Source of the DNA: Epichloe hybrida
Lineage: Eukaryota > Ascomycota > Sordariomycetes > Hypocreales > Clavicipitaceae
Direction of reading: 5' to 3'
DNA length: 64,000 bases
NCBI GenBank assembly: GCA_019022495.1
Contig: JAFEKR010000002.1
Span: forward strand, 5,208,001 to 5,272,000
Below, in pieces: positions 1 to 11,568 of the stretch. The notes beneath the pieces are model-generated. The model saw only the letters and a list, made by a program, of their open reading frames with translations. It was not told the origin of the DNA and searched no databases. A program made the translations under genes and the position numbers. Each line of letters begins with the position of its first letter. The stretch's first letter is position 1.

Positions 1-2775
1 TTCAGCCAGCTTTGCTTGCATTTCCATGACTTCCCGTTTGAGCTCGTTCATGGAGACCACTGCATGCTCCAAATCTGATTTGACCACAGCGGCATCGCTT
101 TCCATGTTCTTCAATTTGGTGAGGAGGTCGACAATTTGTGACACACAAGAGTCCGTAAGGTCTGATAGCTCGTGAGGACCAGACTGACCGGGCAAGAGCT
201 CCGCGAAAATTTTGTGCAATGAGTCCAGCTGGCTCTCGGCGAGCTTTTCGGCGGCCTGCAATCTTTGTGACAAGAGTTGCTTCTCGTCCTGGGCTCCTCG
301 GGACTGTCGCTCGAGGGTGTCCAGCTGAACGCGCTGTATTTGAGCTTCTTTTCGTAGGAAGTCAACTTGTCCTTGCGCTTTGAGGCCTTCATCAGCCCTC
401 TCCTTTGTCAACTTCAGGACTTGTGTCTCTAGCTCCCGAATTCTTCCGTCAGAAGATGCCTTCTCCTTCTCCCTAGATTCGTCAAAGTGTTCCATCTCAT
501 CTTCGGTATCTTCAAGTCGAGCCTTCAGTGTTTTGATCTCTTGTTCTAGGGGCTTTCGTTCCTCAACGAACTCTCGCTTCAAGGCTTCCATGTTTTCGAG
601 TAAATCCTTCTTGGTCGAGTTCGCCTCTTGAATCTGGTTCTTTGCATCATCGTGTTCTGTGTTTCGCGTGCTGAGATCTTTCTGAATACCGGCAGATCGT
701 TGTTTCTCTTCTCGCAGCTCATTCTCCAGTTGCGCAATTCTTCGCAGAAGAGGGTCAGCGCCATCAGAAGAGCGCCGACGGTCTTCGACACGAATAGACC
801 TGACTGAGGAGCTCGAGCCGCGTCGCTCATGTGACTGGTGGTTCTGCGGCTGGAACAGGTTTCCAGGTCGTGACGCTTGGCTTTGCCTGTGAAGCAAATC
901 TTCCAGGCGCCTAACCCTGCTCTCTGCTGTTTTCAATTTGCTTTCAGTCTTGGACTTGTCATCCCGCAATGAGCGGAGCAAATCGTCATCCCCTCGTATC
1001 ATGAGTCCACTTCTGCCGAGAGCTGCTTCGTGAACGCTACCATTCTTGAACGCCTTCAGCCTTTTGGACTGCTGCTTTGTGGGGTTTAGTAGTTCCTGAA
1101 CAAGCTTTTCAATATCATCGAGAACAGTCTGATCTGTCTCCTGCTCCTGCAAAGACTGGATGAAGGTGTCCAAGTCATCTTTGGTGATAGAAGGCCACGG
1201 TAAGTCCTCCCCGAGGAGGTTCACTTCCAACCCCATCACATTGGTGTCCAGAGTTGGTCCGTACATGCTCCCGACCGTCTTGTGCCACTTCCTTCGTCTC
1301 TTCGACTCCTCATCTTGGAATAAGGCCATTTCGTTGGCCAGTGTAGAAGAGTCCGTCTTGACCTTGTCAGCCCATTCGCGTCGACGGATAGCTTCGACTA
1401 CAAACGACGCGTACATGTACGGGAGCTGGTGAATAAGCCGCAAGTAGTCGAATGTAGTCATGTCGTCCTCGGATTGATTCAGCACGTTTATTTGGCCTCG
1501 AACGTTGCTATGTAAGGAGGTGACATCGGTAATGGTTTGCATGCATCTCACAGACTCCGATGCAACCGAGTTTCGAGCCTGAGTGGCATATTGGACAAGC
1601 TCATACATCTCCTGAACGCGCTTCTTGAGAGATGGAACTAACCTCTCTGTGTGGTTCGACGCTATCTGGGATGCTTGCGCCAGATCTCTCTTGGAACCCT
1701 TGTATCCCAGAGCCGTACGATAGTCGGAGTCGATTTGGTTGACGATAACCTCGATATCCTCCAGGAGCTGAACCGAGTCGCCACTATGCCCCAGGGCCGA
1801 ACAGTTCATCAACTTGTCGAAATCGGCGATGAGCCCCTCCCAACCCTTGTACATTTGCGAGGCAAGCTGGTCCAAGTTGGCGGCTTTGTCACCGAATCGT
1901 CGCCGGGCTGTCGGTGCGAGTTTACCAGCCTTCCTTGCCGTATCTAACTCGATCAGATCCTCCAAGGTGACATGCCCTTTCGTAACCTCTTCTCTTGTCA
2001 TGAACTTCACCATAGCTGGAGAAACAGGGGTATTTCGAGCGAGCTTGACGTGCTGTTCCCACATGGTAGCCAAGTTTTCGTGCTCTGATAGGGCAGGTTC
2101 TACCCATTTCTTCAGCTCGTGATACTTGGGCTCAATCTGTTTTACACTCATCTCGAGATTTGCAACAGCCGCGTCCAAGCATTTGATGATGATGTCTATT
2201 TCATCGTATCGAGCTGCAGCCTCTGAGTTGAGGCGAGCACACTCCTCAGACAACTTGATTGCCCAGGAACGCCGCTCCTGATACAAGTTTTGCCATGAAG
2301 AGATTGCTTGAACATCATCAATCAAGTTCGGCGCATTGGGTATCGACAGTCTCGGTGGAGGCGGTGTGTTGGAGACCAGCGATGGAGAGCTCGGGGAGGA
2401 AGAAGTCTGTGTCACTCGGATATCGTAAACAAGAAACTCTTTCTGTATTTTCACAAAAAGTCAGCAACACTCTTATCGAATGGCTTCATGTTGTTCGATA
2501 TGTGATGTCTGATGGCAGCACCGACCTCGGCATGTAGACTAGTGGACTTGACGCTGCGACCTTGTGGAGTCAGAGCAACCATATGCTGAAGCGGCACAGA
2601 GCTGTGCTTTGAGACCCATGTTTTCAGATCGTCGATGCTGGAAATAGAAGTATCGTTAGAGTGAGACGCAGCGCGGCAGGGATTGGCGTTGGAGTGAGCA
2701 GACATACGTCGAAAACTGCGAAGTATCGACCTCGAGGCGCTGGCCCGTATGGGCAATCAACACCTGCGTAGCCAT
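1..2775 (-). CDS. ATG11: Autophagy-related protein 11 (Atg11), 3' end outside window
   Basis: Scaffold of selective autophagy: it binds cargo receptors and brings the Atg1 kinase and fusion machinery to the phagophore assembly site. Exons read as 2775-2708, 2637-2526 and 2442 to beyond base 1, giving 874 visible residues with no stop. The N-terminus (MATQVLIAHTGQRLEVDTSQ) is the ubiquitin-like start typical of fungal Atg11, continuing into ALTPQGRSVK and, after intron 2, EKEFLVYDIRVTQ. Both introns keep frame; intron 2 (2525-2443) removes an in-frame stop that would otherwise end the protein. The rest is a long charged helical region, with strongly coiled-coil sequence below about base 1000. 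The usual conserved C-terminal domain lies off the window. It diverges from the CENP-H gene. Confidence 0.93.
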
Positions 2776-3505
2776 TCCCGAGACATTCTCCCGTCGCAGG
2801 CGAATCGGCCGAGGTTGAGAAGTGCGAAGCAGGCAGCCGGCGAAGCGTGTTGTGAATCGGTAAAAAATGTTGTGTGAGGAAAGCCCGCGGAATGGGAGTT
2901 CGTGGTTCGTGATGGATGACAGCAGACGCGGTGATGCCTGATGCACTGAGGCGGCGGCTCCGGATGATTATAGCTCAAACACCCACGGTCCATTGTGCTC
3001 GCTACCAGGCAGTGGATGTGACGCCCGAGCCGGGGGCAATAGTGCGAGCTCATAGGTTGCAGCCGAACCCATTACCGCCTATACCCAGTTTGGTCAGTGG
3101 CTGAGCTGAACGTGGATCAATCTAACATGTTGTTGGATAAACTACGGACTATTACCACATCCATCTTTGATGAATTGAACCAGCTGCCCACCAAACATCA
3201 CCCCTCGTGACACGCACCACCTGCTTGTTGTCGCGCGTCGCGCGTCGCATTGCTCAAAGTTGCTGTCAACGACAAACACCACGATGGATCTCACATAATA
3301 GTGCGAAAAACCTCTGCGCGCACGCGCCCTGCATGTTTGTTCATCGGGAGCCCCAGTAACAGCCCGACATCATCTGCCATTGTTGGTAACCTACCCACCA
3401 ATACTTTGAAATTTGGCATCTGGAGAGTCTTGACACCCGTTTTTTTTTCTTTTCTTTTGGCCATCAACTTGGACACGATATAGTATAAGGAAAGAAGAAA
3501 AAAAA
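2776..3505. promoter_or_regulatory. Divergent intergenic region ATG11 / CENP-H
   Basis: This 730-base spacer separates the two divergent starts and must hold both promoters. It contains a GCGCGTCGCGCGTCGCG run near 3235-3250 and a T-rich run followed by an A-rich leader just before the CENP-H start. I see no convincing TATA box and no extra gene. Confidence 0.5.
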
Positions 3506-4486
3506 ATGGACCAACCACAGGACGTGTCCATGGTGGATGAGGATGATGGGCAGCGCGTCGAAGTGGATTCGCAATTGCCGCTTTCCGAAGATGAGCAACG
3601 GGTGTTGGAATTATATGACCAGTTGCAACAGCTGAGGCTAGAGATTGCGATTATCAACGCGCACTCCGTGTACCGTCCTGGTATGCATACCTACCTTTTT
3701 TGTTCCCCTCTACATTACATCCCATCTTACTTGTCGGAGAATTGATATAATCTCTCGACTCTTCTTCACTCCACAGACAAGATGGAGAACGAAGGCAGAC
3801 TCATGTAGATGTCATAGTGATAACCGCCGATGCCAACAAAGTCTCCAAGCAGACACAAGAAGACCTTCTTGATGCAAGAGCAAACTTCCGACTTCGAAAC
3901 GATGTCATCGAGTCTGTCATGACGGCAAATGCCATCCTCAAGGCTGTCCACAACGGTACAAACGCATCGCCTGCTGAGCGGTAAGAGCTCCACACATTCG
4001 CCCAGACTCAATCAATTAGATTGGAATTCCCCCCCCTGAAAGAATATGGACCGGTATGAAAGAAAAGAAAGGACCAGACTAACACGGTGTGAAAACGTTC
4101 GTGCTCACAGGGACCTACTACCTTACATAGAACGGCGGGACCAATCCGCCATGTCTGTGGCCAAGCAGGCCACCGATATAGGCTTCATTCGTAACGACCT
4201 TACCGAAGTCCAGAGCGACACTGCGCGTGTAATTCGGAAAAATGTTGATCTGACGTCGACCTTGTTCGAACTGGCTGAAGAGGTCAAGCAGAGGCAAGCC
4301 ACGCGCCTGGACGATGAAGAGACGCAAAGCGAGATTAGGAAGCTGGACGCGGCTATGAAAGCAAGTCGTCAGAGATGGAGGGTGATGAAGGGCCTTGCAA
4401 GCGGTATAGTGGCTGGGAGTGGTGTAGATTGGGCCCGGGATGCCAAGTTGAGTGATGTTGTGTTGGATCTAGATGGAGATGATTAG
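3506..4486 (+). CDS. CENP-H-like inner kinetochore protein
   Basis: Predicted subunit of the constitutive centromere-associated network (CENP-H; Mcm16/Fta3 class). Exons: 3506-3680, about 3809-3980, and 4111-4486, giving about 240 residues. The N-terminus is acidic and leads into LYDQLQQLRLEIAIINA; the middle (QEDLLDARANFRLRNDVIES) and the C-terminus (WRVMKGLASGIVAGSGVDWA) fit the CENP-H family, with coiled-coil character between. The second intron (3981-4110, GTAAGA...CACAG) is clear. The start of exon 2 is not: the best-looking acceptor (ending 3777) hits an in-frame TAG, so one of several AGs at 3785-3817 or a weaker donor must be used; I chose the TAG acceptor ending at 3808. Identity is from conserved blocks only. 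Confidence 0.8.
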
Positions 4487-7400
4487 GCTGAGAATAAAAA
4501 AGGCTATATTGATCCTTTATTTTGGCCAACGAGACAAGAGGATGTTCGTCCAACAAGGCCGTGTAGGCTGTCGCCATTTGGCCACGACCTCGAAGCAGCG
4601 TTATTGGCACTGATATCCTTTGAGCATTACTAGGAGATCCTACTCCTGGTGGACAGATTCTATATACGCTCTACAACGCCATCAACGCAAGTAGTTCGTC
4701 TTCAGGTATTAGACATCGCCCTGTCCGTTCTTAGTTCGAATTACGACGCCGTAGCATTTGAGTACGAGTCTGATTTTGATACGTGCCAAGTCGATTCGCC
4801 TTGACAGTCAGTCGTTCGAAAGCTATTCGTCTGGTGGCCGATGCAGAACCTCAACATTCGAGCTTTCGGCGTTTTGGGCAAACGTGAAATCCGTACGGAG
4901 GAGCAACATTGCTGAATTCGCACCACGGTTGGCGAAGAGGTGGCTCGGAGGTTGATTTAATCAGATGCCGAGTTTCGCAGCAGCTTCTCTTTTTGCACAT
5001 GCGCAACCGCGTGGGACAACACGCAGAGTGCAGAGTCATCCGTGACTCACTTGCATCATTTGTCGTTCGTCACCTCGATTAATCAACGAGTGCTCAAATG
5101 GAATAATCACCAGCCATAAAAGCACCGCATCTCGAGTCGTTCTTCACACAAGGATCGCGGTTGAGTTGTGCTTGTTGACCGGCTGTCGCAGCCATGTACG
5201 GGACGCATGTTGAGGGACTTACGAATGGCTTGGATGGAGCAGGAAAGGGGCCCCGAAATAGAAATTCACCATCGACATGATAGGTCGATGCGGCACATGG
5301 ATCATCTACATACATACATAACTCCTCGAGCCGATGAGATCTGTTCGTAGATCCCGGAGGGAGCTATGACCACCCTGACGCAGATGCACGTGATGTTGCT
5401 TGCCGTATGCACATATGTATGTACATAGATTAGCAGTACCAGGGGTGAAGTCATGTTCGCGAAAAAGCTAATAAGAAAATTTATAAGTGTCACCTCAATA
5501 TGATGGTTCGAATTGTTGTGTGTATTTTCAAAGAATAGAGGGGGTTCTCTGATGCAATTCTTAAAAAGAACTAAAGAAAATCCCGATTTTTCTCTTTCAC
5601 TAATATGTACTGGAGTCTGGAGTACATAAGGGATCGAGCTATCGTGAGCTGCGATACGTACATACAGTACGGAGCAATATTATGCAATGTGCGTGTGGAG
5701 GGGACGAAGAAGAGTGAGTGGACGTGGAATTGGGAGAGAGTCGCTGGGTTGGGGGGCAGCAAGGTGTCGGAAACGCGAGAGCCAGGCGGAGCCTTCTGGC
5801 CGGACGACCAGGTACAGCACAGTATCAGAAAGACGGGGCGCTACCTCAGCACAGAGAAATTGGTGTGTCGCGTACCCCCGCCCCAAGTCCCTGCGTGTAC
5901 CTCGGGCTCTTGTCGTCTTGCCCTAGTCGCTTGCACGTTTCCCTAACTTACCAAAATGGGCGGCGGCATATGCTTGCTTGCTTGTTGGAGTTGGGACCTC
6001 ATGCCACAACTGTTCGAGAGCTCCAAAGCTGTGATGGTTGCGTACCCAGACCAGTCTCGGTAGCCATCGGGGCATCAGGATCGGCCGTCTGCAGCTCAGT
6101 TCTGGTCGCGTCTGTTCCCCAATCTCGCCATCACCATGATACGACACCCTCGTTTGTTCGTCCAGCGGTGACGCGCCTCGCTGGCATAAAGCACCTATGT
6201 AGGTAGGTAATCCGTAGGCAGGTAGGTATTGAGAAGATGTGGCCTTGAGAGTGCAACACCGACTACCCAGGGGTATTGTCGGCAATAGCATCATCGTAAG
6301 ACGATACGGAGTACATGTCGTCATGCAAGCCATCAAGTGCCCCCGGCCCTAATTATCAAGTTGCCCACCCAAGCTTCAAATTACCAATTGCTGGGCTGAT
6401 TACACAGATTGTGAACTCGTCCTCTTTTCTCTCTGTGGTCATGGACAAGTGCAGTTCAGCGTAATATTCAAAGCCAAGGGACCACAGGAGGTGATCATGA
6501 TTACATAAGTCCACGATGCACACAACAATTGGGGGGGGTTCATATTATGATAGGAGATAAACTTGCTCATTCGCTTTTCGGCAGCAAGCGTAATAAATAG
6601 CATTGTACTCACAGTCAGTTGCGCCAAATCTCAAACTGTCACATTCATTCGATTGTACAACAGATCAGTTGCCAAGGGCTCGCGCTCTCAGTGAGCCCCG
6701 TCGAAGATCTCTATCTTGTGTCGCAAAGCTTCAGGTTTTGGGTCGACCAGATTCAGCACGAAGAGTCTCGTTTGTGACCACTTTGAAACACCTGCGAGTG
6801 AATGTTGCTGGTGTCTAGAAGCATGTTGCTTGCAATGGCAGGCGAGAGCAACAAAGGCCGTAATCCGTATGTGATAGTCAGTAGTTCATGTCATGACGAA
6901 CCGGCCACAGAATCGGCACCATATCGACAATCCGGAGCATCAGCCATTCACGCGACGTTACATAGTACAAAAATACTCCGTACGGAGTAGACATCTGTTG
7001 AAACGGGTTCGGAAGTCTGGTTCATGCACCGGGGAATCAAGCAGGGATGATATTACTTAGGTACGCGGGCACTTTGTGCGTACATAATAACTCCCGGCAA
7101 GTCAGGAGGCGAGTGAACTGAGAGCGAAGACTGATGGTCTTCTTCATTATTGTCAGGGTGAAGAGTGGAACCGGGACGAAATAATATTGCTTGAACACAG
7201 TACTAAACATCAGTGAATGTGACGATTCCATTCCTTTCTTTTCTTTCCGCGTTTTTTACGAAAGAAAACACCAGCGGCTGTCTCGTCAAAACGGCATGTT
7301 GGGCAAGTCGCTACCGTCGCCACCTGCACTTATTAGAACCAAAATGTGGCGTTGTGCGAAATGACTGGAGGGGGGACATTGATGACGCGAACTGCCGAAT

Positions 7401-9370
7401 CAAGCATCAGGTGGAGAGCGCAGGTTGTATTATGGGTAACTCAGGTTAAAGACAAAAAAAAGGATACAACCAATGATTTGCCAAAGCTCGAGACCTGGAT
7501 CCCCCTTTGATGCCCTTTGATTGATCAGACATTGGCTGGGCTGACTGACAGGAAGAGGCAAGCCATTCAGAGCAGCTCCTCTGTCTTGCGCTTGCATCCA
7601 GGATCAGTATTGTATACCGTGCGGATACAACAAAATGGAACGCGGTACTGCGACACTGTACCCTGCCTCGGCGCAACCGTCAGCTCGATGCATGTATCAC
7701 TACAAGTTACAACACAGACGCAGTCGTGGCCTCAGGCACCTCTTCTTTGGCCGGCATGAGAATGCCCACACATGTTGGGCGCGGTCAAAGGGGGCACTGG
7801 CATGTACAGTTGCGCCACGGCCTGTTGTACATTGTACTCATCAGCACAGGAACGAGCAGCAGTGAAGACTGGAGCTCTGGTACTTTCCTCCGTGTTCGAT
7901 GCTCAACAAGTGCAGTCTTGCTTGCTCCTGCTCTCTTGACGTGAGCCCCCTCTTTCCACAAAAATTGGAAGCGCATCAGCAAAATGTAGCACACTCCGTA
8001 GTCCGTACATAGCAAGCGATTTCCCAGCCGACGGGGAAGATGCATGTCAATCAATCTGGCCGCAACGCACCAGACTTTGCCCAATTGATGCCACGCCCAC
8101 TCGCTCTTCCCTTCTCAGTTACACTCCCCCTAATCCATGTTTTTGGTGTGTGAGTACTCCGTATGTGTGCTCGGTAATAAGTTGTGTACTCAGATGCTGA
8201 GGTACTCGGGCACTCCGTACTCCCTGGCAGACGAGCTACCCATTAAATTTAATTTAGAGAAGAAACGTAACAACGATCAGAGCGCGTCCAAAGGGAAGGG
8301 AGCATGGAACTCGCGAAAATAGTATATTAGGCTGGTACTCTTATTAATAGCAAGCGCAGACAGAACATGCCGCCCGCTGCTGTGGGTACTCCGTAGGTGT
8401 CGACCGATCTTGTTGGAAGGCACGCCTGGGAGGGCTCTCTGCCTGGTAGTCCTGTACACCCGCAATGTCTGGTGTTGTGTGTGTGTTGTGTGTGTGTGGG
8501 CGGGCGGTAGCTGTGACCTGTCCGGACCAGGCTTTGCTGAGCAAGGACTGGGCTGGGTGACTGGGTTGACTGGGGACCTGCGACTTTTAGGGGGAACTTG
8601 GAGGGACTGGACTGTGTCGGCCGCGATCCTCCACTTTGAGCACGCACGGTCTGGTCGCGCGCACTCACAATCACTCGCCCGCCCTGCGCCCATAGTAAAA
8701 AGGCTCTCTCTCCCCCTCCTCTTCTCCCATACAAAATTTCCCACCCAAATTCTCCCATACAAACTGCCTCCCGCGTTCACCTCACAACACACGTCGCGAC
8801 CTTTGGTGAGTACCTTGCCCATGCCCTGCATCGCCGCCAATACCAGGTCACTTGCATTGGGAACATTGTTTGCATCGTTCTGTCGCCGCGTCTTTGGAGA
8901 GTTCCTTTCTGCGCTCTTGCTTGAATTTTTGCACCTGCAACGTTTCAAATTCCGCCTCCAGAGCGCTGTGCATCGTGCATCGTGCATCGTCGTGCTCGAC
9001 CCGAGTCCTTTGCTTTTCATCTCGCTCTTCTCCTTTCGATACGCGCTGTCCTTGGGATCCAGCAATTGAACTAACGAGGATATTTCAGCAACAGACGACA
9101 CAGTCACCATCATCTCTTCAATTTTCACAAGACTTCAGCCAGGTAGGTGAACTCTTTATTTTATCATTGTCATTATTTCCCCTCAGAACAGAGAAAGACT
9201 CCTTGGATCACTTGGATCACTTGGCTCACTCAAACTTCATCACTTACACCCGGCCTGGCTCCATACACTAAGCCATGTCACTTTGACGATTTTCATCCAC
9301 CCTTGATCGTGCTCTCAATTCACCAAGTCAATTTACACACTAACAGCCATATCAGTTAACCACATTCAAA
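4487..9370. other. 4.9-kb gene-free region and nhp6 leader
   Basis: No reading frame here has convincing protein character. Overlapping opposite-strand frames near 8.3-9.1 kb look like by-products of low-stop composition. The block is rich in the 8-bp motif ACTCCGTA or its complement (for example 4889, 5669, 6304, 6974, 7993, 8155, 8212, 8388), including a perfect 16-bp palindrome at 6974-6989. From about 8.7 kb the sequence becomes C/T-rich, as in leaders of highly expressed fungal genes. A GTAGGT donor at 9141 and an AG near 9355 could define a 5'-UTR intron of nhp6. A 9-bp unit is repeated three times at 9202-9228. Confidence 0.5.
9202..9228. repeat. 9-bp tandem repeat, three copies
   Basis: The unit CTTGGATCA is repeated three times, the last copy with one change (CTTGGCTCA). 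It lies in the probable 5' leader of nhp6. Confidence 0.85.
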
Positions 9371-9778
9371 ATGCCTAAGGCAGCTAAGCGCGGCTCTAAG
9401 AAGGACACCAAGGACAAGAGTGAGTTCCGTTGCCTTATCCCAATCGTTCATGCGTGAATGAGCATTCAACTGACGTACCAATAGAGCGTGGTCCCAAGCG
9501 TGGTCTCTCTGCCTACATGTTCTTCGCCAATGAGCAGCGCGAGTATGTCCGCGCTGAATTCCCCAACATTACCTTCGGCCAGGTTGGCAAGTGTTTGGGC
9601 GAGCGCTGGAAGGCTCTGAATGACAAGCAGCGTGTCCCTTACGAGGCCAAGGCTGCTGCCGATAAGAAGCGATATGAGGATGAGAAGGCCGCTTTCCAGG
9701 TGAGATGAGCTTGCTGTTCATCCTTGACGACGTTGATGATGACTAACATTCGACCAGGCTGAGGGTGACTCGGACTAA
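9371..9778 (+). CDS. nhp6: Non-histone chromosomal protein 6, single HMG box
   Basis: Small DNA-bending chromatin protein that helps the FACT complex and transcription initiation. Exons 9371-9419, 9485-9699 and 9758-9778 give a 94-residue protein, normal for the family. A basic N-terminus ([16 protein letters not shown]) precedes one HMG-box spanning about residues 17-88, with [19 protein letters not shown] and [20 protein letters not shown] as diagnostic blocks; the last exon encodes only AEGDSD. Introns are 65 and 58 bases with GTGAGT donors. The start matches the family length and sits after an A-rich context. Its upstream region is unusually long, and the C/T-rich leader suggests strong constitutive expression (inference). 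Confidence 0.96.
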
Positions 9779-11568
9779 ATGATTAATGGATAGCCGGGGG
9801 TTGAGTCGCGAATATCTACTGTACTTTAGTCCCGCGCTTTGGCAGACATTTTCCTTTTGTATTTTGGGCAGGGCGGTGTTGTATGAATGCGCCGGATGGC
9901 ACACGCGCAGTTTTGCTTTTTAGGTGCAGGAATCAAATGGAATTGGGTCTCACTGAAGTGCTCATGAAGGGCGGCTGGCTCACGGCATAGATTACCATAT
10001 GTTTTACCGTGAGCTCTTGGTCATGACCGCGCATACTGACTACGAGGCAGCACAAGAATAGGTCTTGTATGAGTACAAAATATGTTCAAACTATTAACGC
10101 CCTCGTGAATTCCTGTAATAACAACCCTCCACCTTTGGGGGGGGGGGGTTGTTGGCCGGGGGGTCCCCTGTTATCTTCCGAACTTGGTTAATCAGCCAAA
10201 ACACGACTTTGCGTGATCAGTTGTTCGCCGACTTTTTCCGATGATTGGAAAGGCCATGACTGGAATGCCTTCGACAGACGGCCCAAAATCTCCCCAGTCT
10301 GGCAAGCAAAAAATCACCAGCAGCGGCCCGCCACTAATGAAGGATAATGATGTCCACCAACCCGTCCAATCAACTTGACTGCGGCGTCAACAAACATCAA
10401 ACATGCATCCTCAAGTGCCAACCCCCTCGCTAGCCCGTGGGTCCAACTGGCGTGCATCCCTAGCCTTGTTCCAGCCGACCGTTGTGGCATTCATTGGACT
10501 GCGTCTGCAGCGAGCAGAACCGGTGTGAAGCAGACTGCGTACACCGCCGAAATCGCCAACCAGTCTCACGATGGTGGTTTCGATGCACAGGAGTGCGGAC
10601 ATTGATAAGGAGAAGCAATTTGTCCAAAAGATTCTCGCGTGTCGAGCATGATCACGGCAGATGACGATTGCGGCAAACATGAGGCGGGGTCTCGATCAAG
10701 ATTGAGGCAATCGACAGACTGACGCGACCGAGAGTCACCACCACCGGGTTCTGAGCTGCCAGCTGGCATCTGGCACCCGGCACCTTGCGGCAAGTTTCCG
10801 CTGCGGATGCGCTCAAGCCCAGAGCCACTCCAATTGACTGCTGCCAGCACCGAGTCGTGGTGCGTCTGCGGTGCGCTTGCAGTGCGTCTTGTGTTTCCGG
10901 TCGAGACATCCAATCGAGTCCCCTCGAGTCCCCGCGCCATCAAGGCCATCAAGGCAACAGAGAGACAAGGCAGGTGCAAGGCAGGTAGGTGCAAGGCAGG
11001 TGCAGTACAGCGCAGTGCAAGTTGGTCCATCCATCCGCGTGGGCCATGCGGCTCTTTCCCCTCGGCCCTAAGATTTTGTGAGATTTTGTGAGATTTTGTG
11101 CGGTGGATTGATATGGGTGCCTTTTGTGTGTCCTAATTTCTCGTCCCGTTGGATATCCGAATCCAAACCCCTCGTCGAGTCGTCCGATTCCCATTGACGC
11201 CGATTCTTCTGCATAATTGGCCCCGGCCTAGGTTTTCGGTTTATCGATTTAAGAGCATCTTCAGAACCTTCGTGGGCTGCTCGCTCGCCCTTTTGCCCCC
11301 AATTCGGCATCACCCCCCCACCAAATGCTTCATCTGTGATTGTGGATTGTGGACAATGGCCATGTGGACAAACGACTGAAGGCCTCCAACTTGATCACGC
11401 ACTCCTAATTGGAATCCCCAATCTCTTCGATGATGGCTCACTAGATGCGATAGCTCAATTTGACCTCCCTCTTGAAGGCGAGTTGTCGTGGACGAGGAGG
11501 AAGGAGGCCATCGGGTTTTCTCTTAAAGACATATACGCCATACCCCTTCGAATATCGCACGTTCAAAA
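9779..11568. other. Intergenic region with G-tract and short tandem repeats
   Basis: No gene is supported. It begins with the nhp6 3' UTR. A run of about 12 G followed closely by a second run of six G (10137-10164) could form a G-quadruplex. At 10970-11005 a GCAAGGCAGGT-like unit is repeated imperfectly. Several modest open frames on both strands at 10.4-11.3 kb have no recognisable protein character. Confidence 0.5.
11071..11100. repeat. 10-bp tandem repeat, three perfect copies
   Basis: AGATTTTGTG is repeated three times without mismatch in a gene-free stretch. Confidence 0.95.

Noticed and set aside
5495..5520. GGTTCGAAT motif suggesting a tRNA
   Set aside because: Flanks do not form a T-stem or cloverleaf.
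5718..6336. Overlapping frames of 162 (plus) and 137 (minus) codons
   Set aside because: No protein-like pattern, and the starts depend on non-ATG codons or lie in repeat-rich DNA.
8277..9128. Long overlapping frames on opposite strands (283 and 219 codons) upstream of nhp6
   Set aside because: They lie in C/T-rich leader DNA with few stops, have low-complexity composition, and neither shows a domain or splice support.
10566..11030. A 154-codon minus-strand frame
   Set aside because: The sequence is made from imperfect short repeats; the peptide is repetitive and matched by equally long frames on the other strand.
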